Assembly (NCBI GenBank): GCA_904398645.1 | Contig: CAJFPH010000144.1 | Location: 1-6,427, forward strand | Origin: Allobutyricicoccus pentlandensis | Lineage (GTDB): Bacteria > Bacillota > Clostridia > Oscillospirales > QAMX01 | Direction: 5' to 3' | Length of the DNA stretch: 6,427 nucleotides | Shown here: positions 1 to 4,796 of the stretch, in pieces | How positions within the stretch are numbered: the stretch's first letter is position 1 | How the letters are laid out: the number at the start of each line of letters is the position of its first letter | Notes under the pieces: generated by a model | What the model saw: only the letters and a program-made list of their open reading frames with translations | What the model was told of the DNA's origin: nothing | The model's database searches: none | Made by a program: the position numbers and the translations under genes

Positions 1-775
1 GGATCTCATCTTCTGTTTTGATGTCTGCCGCTTTTTCAATCTGATGACGAAGCGTACGCATTTTTTCATCGGTTGTATTAATGATATCGGCGCATTCTTT
101 TAACTGCGTCACTATGTCCCGCTGATTTGGAATATCCTGTTTGTATTTCAACTGGTGTTCCAGGCTGGCCCAAAAGTCCATTGCAATGGTTCGGATCTGT
201 ACTTCTACCTTCATTTCTTTCTTCCCATCGGCAAAATAGACCGGAACCTTGATGACCAAATGTAAACTGCGATAGCCGTTTGGTTTCGGATTAGAAATAT
301 AGTCTTTCTTTGTTACAAGCGTTACGTCATCCTGAAGTAAAAGTGCATCTGCAATCGTATAAATATCGTCAATATAGGAACAAATGACTCGAATTCCTGC
401 CACATCATTGATATATGACTCAATACTTTCCAATGAAAACGGAAGACCGTTTCTGCTGAGTTTATCTGTGATACTGGCTGTCTTTTTCAGCCGGGCACTT
501 ATGGAACTGATTGGATTGCGCTGATAACGAATCTGAAACGCTGTATTGAGCACATCGAACTTCGCCCGCACCTGTTTCATAGCACAGGCATACATCATCA
601 TCAGCTCTTTATATTCCACCACTGTGCCCATCAACATTTTTGTCTGTGACACCAGGCGGTCCACAGTTGCACCGGCCCAAGGCACTAAATCGGCAGATAA
701 AGCGCCGTCTATCGCGTCCTGCAGCAGGTTGTCCATACTCTCCGGATCAAAATCGAGTATCTTTTTTACTTCCAT
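1..775 (-). CDS. Small alarmone synthetase, RelA/SpoT domain (RelQ/YjbM-like), 3' end outside window
   Basis: GTP pyrophosphokinase that would transfer pyrophosphate from ATP to GDP or GTP to make (p)ppGpp, a cytoplasmic stringent-response signal. The visible 258 codons carry the synthetase fold: a basic stretch near 95-108 (RLKK, then DKLSR), YINDVAGIRV at 121-130 with the likely Mg-binding D124, the substrate loop NPKPNGYRSLH at 162-172, and EVQIRT at 191-196 with the probable catalytic E191, followed by AMDFWASLEH. No HD hydrolase domain precedes it, so it is a stand-alone synthetase rather than a long Rel protein. About 70 residues lie before the conserved VRAKFDVLN, roughly 45 more than I recall for B. 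subtilis YjbM. The ATG at 775 is supported by GAGGA at 783-787, 7 nt upstream. It follows the radical SAM gene by 10 nt and is probably co-transcribed. No stop codon occurs before position 1, so the gene is cut by the window edge, not necessarily broken. Family assignment is firm; assignment to RelQ rather than RelP is not. Confidence 0.93.
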   Translation of the reverse strand, partial: MEVKKILDFDPESMDNLLQDAIDGALSADLVPWAGATVDRLVSQTKMLMGTVVEYKELMMMYACAMKQVRAKFDVLNTAFQIRYQRNPISSISARLKKTASITDKLSRNGLPFSLESIESYINDVAGIRVICSYIDDIYTIADALLLQDDVTLVTKKDYISNPKPNGYRSLHLVIKVPVYFADGKKEMKVEVQIRTIAMDFWASLEHQLKYKQDIPNQRDIVTQLKECADIINTTDEKMRTLRHQIEKAADIKTEDEI

Positions 776-782
776 GTCAGAT

Positions 783-787
783 TCCTC
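783..787 (-). promoter_or_regulatory. Shine-Dalgarno of the alarmone synthetase, overlapping the upstream stop codon
   Basis: Reading the minus strand, the radical SAM stop TGA (788-786) is part of TGAGGA, and GAGGA sits 7 nt before the synthetase ATG. The site shows that the two genes share one transcript and suggests translational coupling by terminating ribosomes. Confidence 0.75.
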
Positions 788-2144
788 AATTTTCGCACGC
801 CGCACGGTCGCTACAGTGTCCGGAGCACTTCCACAGTTCGTCCGCCACCCGCTGCCATCGGTCCGCAGCAGGGATACACTTCTCCGTCAATTCCTCTACA
901 TTCTCCGGGTTTTGTAAATCAGTAGAATGCGCGCCCGAAGCCCTTACCATATTCGCCAGCGCGCCCTGATTATCCAGCAAGGGACAAGGGCGTAACAAAT
1001 TGTCCGAGAAAGGCTGATTGTCATGGTAGGCCATAAATAACGGTGAACGCAGTCCCTCCAGCAAAGTCTTTTCCCGAATGTTGGAATCGGAATAGTGAAT
1101 AAAAGCACACGGATCCATATCCCCGTTGGCGTTGATATGTAAATAACGCCGCCCGCCTGCAATGCATCCACCGGCATATTCCCCGTCATTCCAGAAATCC
1201 ATTGTAAAAATCGGCTTGGTTTCTCTAAACTTTCGTACCTGCTCATACATAAACTTTCGCTGCTCAGCGGAAACCATTAGCTCCGGTACCGCATCCTTCC
1301 CCACAGGCATGTAAGTAAACAGCCAGCAAAATTTTGCTCCCCATTCAATCATCTGATCAAAGTACGCTTCGCTGCCAATCACTTCGGTATTCTGGCTCGT
1401 ATAACAGCAGGAAAGGCCGAAGGGCAATCGCTTTTCCTTCAAAATGGCCATGGCTTTCTCGATCCGCTTGAAAGTACCCTCACCACGACGGAAATCCGTG
1501 GACTCCTCGAATCCTTCCACACTGATAGCCGGGACAAAGTTTTTTACCCGCAACATTTCATTGGCAAAGGTCTCATCAATTAGCGTGGCATTTGTGAAAG
1601 CTGTAAACTGGCAGTCAGCATGCGCTTCGCACAGCCGTATGATATCGTTCTTGCGTACCAGCGGTTCGCCGCCTGTAAACAGGAAGAAGTAACACCCCAA
1701 TTCATTGGCCTGATGAATGATATCATCCATTTCCTCATAGGTCAGGTTCAATCGATTGCCATATTCCGCCGCCCAGCAGCCGGTGCAATGAAGATTGCAG
1801 GCCGAAGTAGGATCCATCAGTATGGCCCATGGAATATTACAGCCATATTTTTGCGCATTTTTTTCCTGTTCCGCATGTCCAAACAACGTGGCGTTTAAAC
1901 CAAAATTACGAAAAATTGCTTTTAAGATATCGTTGTCAATGTCCCTCCACAGTCCCATCAAATAACGGTACCACACGTTATCCGGATTATCGATAATCTG
2001 GTGGAAAACTTTCGTTTGATTCGTATCCCATCCAATGCTTTCTATGAATCCAAGGAGCTTCGGCAGATTTTTTTCCGGATCACCGGAAATGTAATCCATC
2101 GCTGTGGACAGTGCCGCTCTTGTTAACGATTGTTTGATACCCAT
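786..2144 (-). CDS. Radical SAM protein with SPASM-like C-terminal cysteine region
   Basis: A 452-residue cytoplasmic [4Fe-4S] enzyme that should cleave S-adenosylmethionine to start a radical reaction; the substrate is not known. The N-terminal ~100 residues are helical and acidic/aromatic, with no signal peptide or membrane segment. The SAM-cluster motif is CNLHCTGC, with C116, C120 and C123. TGGEP at 157-161 is the usual glycine-rich SAM-binding motif, and an ISVEG strand follows near 207-211. The C-terminal part has GGCIAGG (C327), then NGDMDPC (C346) and PCPLL (C387), the layout of a SPASM/Twitch auxiliary cluster, plus further cysteines at 440, 444 and 450. Such proteins modify peptides, cofactors or other small molecules, but no short precursor peptide is visible nearby. 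The ATG at 2144 is preceded by AAAGGATG at good spacing. It is the first gene of an operon with the alarmone synthetase and lies downstream of the response regulator, separated from it by a terminator. Confidence 0.92.
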   Translation of the reverse strand: MGIKQSLTRAALSTAMDYISGDPEKNLPKLLGFIESIGWDTNQTKVFHQIIDNPDNVWYRYLMGLWRDIDNDILKAIFRNFGLNATLFGHAEQEKNAQKYGCNIPWAILMDPTSACNLHCTGCWAAEYGNRLNLTYEEMDDIIHQANELGCYFFLFTGGEPLVRKNDIIRLCEAHADCQFTAFTNATLIDETFANEMLRVKNFVPAISVEGFEESTDFRRGEGTFKRIEKAMAILKEKRLPFGLSCCYTSQNTEVIGSEAYFDQMIEWGAKFCWLFTYMPVGKDAVPELMVSAEQRKFMYEQVRKFRETKPIFTMDFWNDGEYAGGCIAGGRRYLHINANGDMDPCAFIHYSDSNIREKTLLEGLRSPLFMAYHDNQPFSDNLLRPCPLLDNQGALANMVRASGAHSTDLQNPENVEELTEKCIPAADRWQRVADELWKCSGHCSDRAACEN

Positions 2145-2274
2145 TGAACAACATCCTTTCTTTATTCCCTATTTCCGGCTATCGGGTTGCAGAAATATTG
2201 CAAGGAAGTGCGGCACCCTTATCTTCTATAGAGGACAAAACAACCGTACCCGCAAGTACAATACTATTGAGAAC

Positions 2275-2302
2275 AGTATATGATCTATTTTCTCACTGTC
2301 TC
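2275..2302 (-). promoter_or_regulatory. Candidate promoter of the radical SAM operon
   Basis: On the minus strand TATACT (2280-2275) is a good -10 and GAGACA (2302-2297) a 4/6 match to a -35, 16 nt apart. This would give a leader of about 125 nt. A second possibility lies nearer the direct repeats: TAAAAT at 2330-2325 with a poor -35 (TCAATT at 2353-2348), as is typical of activator-dependent promoters. The sequence does not decide between them. The rest of the 2145-2489 gap holds no convincing gene; the short plus-strand reading frames there have no recognisable content. Confidence 0.35.
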
Positions 2303-2354
2303 TGCTTACCCGTACGATGCGTTCATTTTACGACAACCATGTTTTTAAATTGAT

Positions 2355-2378
2355 TGTGAAATGTTTGTAAGATGTTAA
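2355..2378. promoter_or_regulatory. Direct-repeat operator candidate for an OmpR/PhoB-type regulator
   Basis: On the plus strand TGTGAA (2355-2360), five bases, then TGTAAG (2366-2371) form an 11-bp-spaced direct repeat, with a third TGTTAA at 2373-2378. On the minus strand these read TTCACA, CTTACA and TTAACA, close to the TT(A/C/T)ACA half-sites with 5-bp spacers known for PhoP-type regulators. They lie between the response regulator gene and the radical SAM operon, upstream of the latter. That the regulator at 2490-3164 binds here is inference. Confidence 0.4.
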
Positions 2379-2397
2379 AATGTGTCGGAAAACGTAA

Positions 2398-2450
2398 AAA
2401 AACAACCATCTCCCTATTCGAAATTTTTTCGACAGAAGATCGTTGTTTTT
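2398..2450 (-). terminator. Terminator of the response regulator gene
   Basis: Arms at 2398-2411 and 2437-2450 pair over 14 positions with a single mismatch (2407/2441). They enclose a second small hairpin, TCGAAA-TTT-TTTCGA at 2418-2432. On the minus strand the structure is followed by a run of seven T before ACG. It begins about 40 nt past the response regulator stop and should end that transcript before the radical SAM operon. The outer stem is AT-rich, so strength is uncertain. Confidence 0.65.
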
Positions 2451-2489
2451 ATAACTCAATTTATAAATTGTATGCTTCCTTCTTTTCTC

Positions 2490-3164
2490 TCATTTTAGTA
2501 CGGCCTTATACCCCAGCCCATGAACCGTTACAATTTCAAAATCACTGCATTCCGAAAATTTGTCCCGTAACTTCGTCATATACACGTCCACAGTCCTGGG
2601 GCCTGAAGAGGAAGCGCTATCCCAAAACTCATCCATGAGCTGTGAGCGGGTGAACGTTTTTTTCGGATAAGAGAGGAGTTTATAGATCAAATTGAATTCC
2701 CGTACCGTTAGAGGGATCTCCGCACCGTTTAGATAGGCTGTATGTTCTTCTGCGTCCAAGGTCAAGCCGCCCACCGTCAACTTTTTACTGGCTGCTATTT
2801 TCGCTCGCCGCAGCAGGGCTTCTATTCGAAGAAGCAGTTCGTCCAGATCGATGGGCTTTACCATATAGTCATCAATGCCCATTTTAAATCCACGTTGTTT
2901 AGATGCAAAATCATCCCGTGCCGTCATAAATAGAATGGGAATTTCCTGATTCAACTCCCGCACAGCTTTTGCAAATTCAAATCCATCCGTTCCCGGCATC
3001 ATGATATCGGAAATAATCAGGTCAAACAAAGTACCTCCATACATCGCATCGTAGGCTTCATTTGCGCCCAGGCACCCCTCTGTTTCATAACCGTTTTGAT
3101 TCAGATAGGAGCATACCGTTTTATTTAATTCCCGATCGTCTTCCACCACTAATATTTTAAACAT
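2490..3164 (-). CDS. OmpR/PhoB-family response regulator without a kinase in the window
   Basis: A two-component DNA-binding regulator of 224 residues, a usual length for the family. The receiver domain spans about 2-119: acidic pocket E8-D9-D10, phosphoacceptor D53 in ISDIMMPG, switch threonine T81 in FMTA, and K103 in VKP. A linker leads to a winged-helix domain at about 128-222, with LTVREFNLI (152-160), the recognition-helix segment RTVDVYMTKLRDK (190-202) and the wing VHGLGYK (214-220). All phosphorylation residues are present, so it should need a kinase. No histidine kinase lies on either side: upstream is a divergent thioesterase and downstream a terminator. I chose the ATG at 3164 because AAGGTGG lies about 8 nt upstream and the protein then starts MFKILVVEDD. 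An in-frame GTG at 3176 lacks a ribosome site. Likely targets are its own promoter and the radical SAM operon, judged from shared direct repeats. Confidence 0.95.
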   Translation of the reverse strand: MFKILVVEDDRELNKTVCSYLNQNGYETEGCLGANEAYDAMYGGTLFDLIISDIMMPGTDGFEFAKAVRELNQEIPILFMTARDDFASKQRGFKMGIDDYMVKPIDLDELLLRIEALLRRAKIAASKKLTVGGLTLDAEEHTAYLNGAEIPLTVREFNLIYKLLSYPKKTFTRSQLMDEFWDSASSSGPRTVDVYMTKLRDKFSECSDFEIVTVHGLGYKAVLK

Positions 3165-3194
3165 AAACCTCACCACCTTACGCTTGTTTCATTC

Positions 3195-3203
3195 AGTATA
3201 TCA
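3195..3203 (-). promoter_or_regulatory. Extended -10 of the response regulator promoter
   Basis: On the minus strand TGATATACT is an extended -10 (TG-N-TATACT). No good -35 stands 16-18 nt upstream; the direct repeat at 3210-3226 occupies the place where an activator would sit. The predicted start near 3188 gives a leader of about 24 nt. Confidence 0.55.
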
Positions 3204-3209
3204 CAGAGC

Positions 3210-3226
3210 TGTTAAAGTTTTGTTTG
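3210..3226. promoter_or_regulatory. Direct-repeat operator candidate before the response regulator
   Basis: On the plus strand TGTTAA (3210-3215), five bases, then TGTTTG (3221-3226) form an 11-bp-spaced repeat of the same type as that at 2355-2371. It ends 9 nt upstream of the TATACT -10, the usual position of a PhoB-type box that replaces a weak -35. This suggests autoregulation. Half-sites are short, and chance occurrence in AT-rich DNA is possible. Confidence 0.38.
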
Positions 3227-3339
3227 CGTTTTATCCCTCTGAAAAAATTGTATGAAATAAAGCCCGTATGGATAATATCGGCCGTTTGGAAAAAGATTAG
3301 CCCTCGGCAGCTGCCCCTTCTTTCAAAAATCGCCAGACA

Positions 3340-3369
3340 TTGTCCGCATGTTTGTCCGATCACTTGTCT
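3340..3369 (+). repeat. Three TTGTC repeats at exact 12-bp spacing in the thioesterase promoter
   Basis: TTGTCCG starts at 3340 and again at 3352, and TTGTCT starts at 3364, where it also serves as the -35. The steps are exactly 12 bp, so the copies lie roughly on one DNA face. This is the arrangement expected for cooperative binding of a regulator. No protein can be named from the sequence alone. Confidence 0.5.
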
Positions 3370-3392
3370 TTTTTTCGAATTGGCCCTATAAT
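3364..3392 (+). promoter_or_regulatory. Promoter of the acyl-ACP thioesterase
   Basis: TATAAT at 3387-3392 is a perfect -10, and TTGTCT at 3364-3369 matches the -35 consensus at 4 of 6 with a 17-nt spacer. Transcription would begin near 3399, leaving a leader of about 55 nt before the preferred start codon. Confidence 0.72.
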
Positions 3393-3407
3393 ACTATAAA
3401 GTACTAT
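3392..3407 (+). promoter_or_regulatory. TACTAT direct repeat over the transcription start
   Basis: TACTAT occurs at 3392-3397 and 3402-3407, a 10-bp step, exactly between the -10 and the first transcribed bases. A repressor bound here would block initiation. On the minus strand ATAGTACTT resembles one half of the FapR box (TTAGTACCT) used for lipid genes in some Bacillota. However, the second half is a direct, not inverted, copy, so a FapR site is not claimed. Confidence 0.3.
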
Positions 3408-3454
3408 TGCTTATCCAAACTTTTTAAAAGAAGGCAATGCCAAACAGGAGCAAA

Positions 3455-4207
3455 ATGAAAATGGATAGTATTTTCACGAAGCATCTTACAGTCGACCCCA
3501 GCATGTGTGACGCCACAGCAGCGCTGGGAAATGCCAATATTTTTGCGCTTTTTCAGGATATTGCTTCCGAACATGCACAACAGATTGGCGTCGGAACGGC
3601 GGCCATGTCGGCACGCAGTATTTTCTGGCTGACGGTTCATACGCGTGTACAGTTTTTTCAAAAAGCCCATATGATGCAAGAACTGGATGCATACACCTGG
3701 CCCGGCGTGTACAAGCCAAGTGACCGGCGCTGTTTCCGCTATTATCGGTTGATGCGGCAAGGCCAGCTTGTGGCACAGGGAAAAACGGAGTGGGCCATCA
3801 TCAACACGCAAAACGGCCGGTTGTGTCCAGTCTCAGAGACCGGATTTCCTGAGGATTTTCCCTATTCGAAGGAAATCGTCTGTCCCGAACCGCTCATACG
3901 TTTTTCAGATCCATTCACAGAGAAAGACCTTGTTTATCAGCGCACAGTTTACGCATCGGACACCGACTTTGGCGGACATATGAACAATGTCGCGTACGTG
4001 CGTGCGCTCCTTGACAGTTTTTCAGCGAAAGAACTGGCATCCATGCCGATACAGGAGCTGGAAATTCACTTTTCAACGCCTTCCTATGAGGGCGAACAGC
4101 TCTCTATCTATCGCAAACAGGACGGCTGTTTCTGGACATTTGCAGTCAAAAAGGAATCCGGGAGGACCTCGGCGCTTGCGCAACTATGCCTTGCTTCACA
4201 AGGCTAA
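3455..4207 (+). CDS. Acyl-ACP thioesterase (double hot-dog, FatA/FatB-like bacterial type)
   Basis: A soluble enzyme of about 250 residues expected to hydrolyse acyl-ACP and release free fatty acids, or a related thioester. The length fits bacterial members of the acyl-ACP thioesterase family. Numbering from the ATG at 3455: the N-terminal hot-dog has DATAALGNANIFALFQDIASE (19-39), FWLTVHTRVQF (57-67), an aromatic RCFRYYRL segment and QGKTEWAIIN (108-117). The C-terminal hot-dog has DTDFGGHMNNVAYV (169-182). The active-site Asp (171) and His (175) of the plant pattern D-x-N-x-H are present, but the Asn position is Gly173. The start at 3455 (or 3461) is served by AGGAG at 3446-3450. An upstream in-frame ATG at 3437 has its only ribosome site 2 nt away, too close. 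The gene is monocistronic, with its own promoter and a strong terminator. Chain-length preference cannot be read from the sequence. Confidence 0.88.
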   Translation: MKMDSIFTKHLTVDPSMCDATAALGNANIFALFQDIASEHAQQIGVGTAAMSARSIFWLTVHTRVQFFQKAHMMQELDAYTWPGVYKPSDRRCFRYYRLMRQGQLVAQGKTEWAIINTQNGRLCPVSETGFPEDFPYSKEIVCPEPLIRFSDPFTEKDLVYQRTVYASDTDFGGHMNNVAYVRALLDSFSAKELASMPIQELEIHFSTPSYEGEQLSIYRKQDGCFWTFAVKKESGRTSALAQLCLASQG

Positions 4208-4272
4208 TCCCCTGTAGCCGCAACATGTCATTTCTTTCCCGGCCGAATCTCCGCCTGCGCTGATTATTAAGT

Positions 4273-4313
4273 AAAAAAGCATATGGCTTTAAAGAAAAGC
4301 CATATGCTTTTTT
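4273..4313. terminator. Bidirectional rho-independent terminator
   Basis: A perfect 18-bp inverted repeat (arms 4273-4290 and 4296-4313) surrounds a 5-nt loop. Each arm starts or ends in a six-base A or T run, so the hairpin is followed by a U tract in both directions. It lies between the convergent thioesterase (stop at 4207) and DUF3842 gene (stop at 4351) and should end both transcripts. The remaining bases between the two genes show nothing else. Confidence 0.92.
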
Positions 4314-4350
4314 GATACAAGGCCGGACAGGTACGCAAAAACAACAAAGC

Positions 4351-4758
4351 TTAACTACTTAGTTCTTTTAACATCATAACCGCCTGTTGAACAAGTTTGC
4401 CGACGTTGAGATCCGGCACGCCGGCAATGAGATTGTCACAGTGATTCATGGGAATTAAAATTCGCTTGGCCTGACTTTGGCCAATGGCTTGTGCCATAAC
4501 AGGCGTAATCTCTCCAAATAAAGAGTCTGCAATCACAATCCCAATCGGACCCATGATGACATCCGCCTTGCGGCAGCCAACTATCACCGCGTTTTCGCCG
4601 GTCGCCACATGATTCGCACCTGCTTTTAACATGGCGGTTGCCGCCGTGCTGTTCGTTCCAACCGCAGTAATTTCCATCTGCGGGATCTGCTGCTGAATTG
4701 CCGTAATTAACTGACGGCCTATCCCTCCGCCCTGGGCATCGATAATTAATACATTCAC
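4351..4758 (-). CDS. DUF3842 family protein, Rossmann-like
   Basis: A 135-residue soluble protein that I recognise as DUF3842, a family of about this length in anaerobic Bacillota whose function is not known. It opens with NVLIIDAQGGGIGRQL (2-17): a beta strand followed by the glycine-rich GGGIG turn of a nucleotide-binding fold. Conserved-looking segments follow: MLKAGANHVATGENAVIV (43-60), the MGPIGIVIADSLFGEITP block (69-86) and RILIPMNHC (98-106). There is no signal peptide or membrane helix. The start is a GTG at 4758, chosen because AAGGAGG stands 10 nt upstream and the protein then begins exactly at the fold. It lies 25 nt downstream of the recombinase stop codon in the same direction but is more GC-rich. 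The adjacency therefore probably reflects insertion of an element rather than a functional operon. No good promoter of its own is visible in the short upstream gap. Confidence 0.87.
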   Translation of the reverse strand: MNVLIIDAQGGGIGRQLITAIQQQIPQMEITAVGTNSTAATAMLKAGANHVATGENAVIVGCRKADVIMGPIGIVIADSLFGEITPVMAQAIGQSQAKRILIPMNHCDNLIAGVPDLNVGKLVQQAVMMLKELSS

Positions 4759-4768
4759 AGCACGCCAT

Positions 4769-4775
4769 CCTCCTT
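4769..4775 (-). promoter_or_regulatory. Strong Shine-Dalgarno deciding a GTG start
   Basis: AAGGAGG on the minus strand is a perfect ribosome site 10 nt before the GTG at 4758. The frame has no ATG near this point, and an ATG inside the site itself (out of frame) is too close to be used. Confidence 0.8.
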
Positions 4776-4782
4776 ACCATGC

Positions 4783-4796
4783 ACTACACATGTAGT
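4783..4796. repeat. 14-bp dyad ACTACA-CA-TGTAGT at the recombinase stop codon
   Basis: Six-base perfect inverted arms flank a central CA dinucleotide. The recombinase TAG stop lies within it. Large serine recombinases cross over at a central dinucleotide inside imperfect inverted repeats, so this is a candidate crossover core at the element end. It could equally be an operator for the DUF3842 gene or chance. Confidence 0.3.

Noticed and set aside
546..969. Two overlapping plus-strand reading frames of 123 and 109 codons
   Set aside because: They lie antisense to the alarmone synthetase and radical SAM genes, have no recognisable domain, and are explained as shadows of those genes.
2144..2638. 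Plus-strand reading frames in and near the gap between the radical SAM and regulator genes
   Set aside because: No ribosome site or protein-like composition; one runs through the terminator hairpin and into the antisense of the regulator.
3306..3315. Perfect 10-bp palindrome GGCAGCTGCC in the divergent intergenic region
   Set aside because: It is short, has no second copy or T tract, and lies too far from either core promoter to support an operator call.
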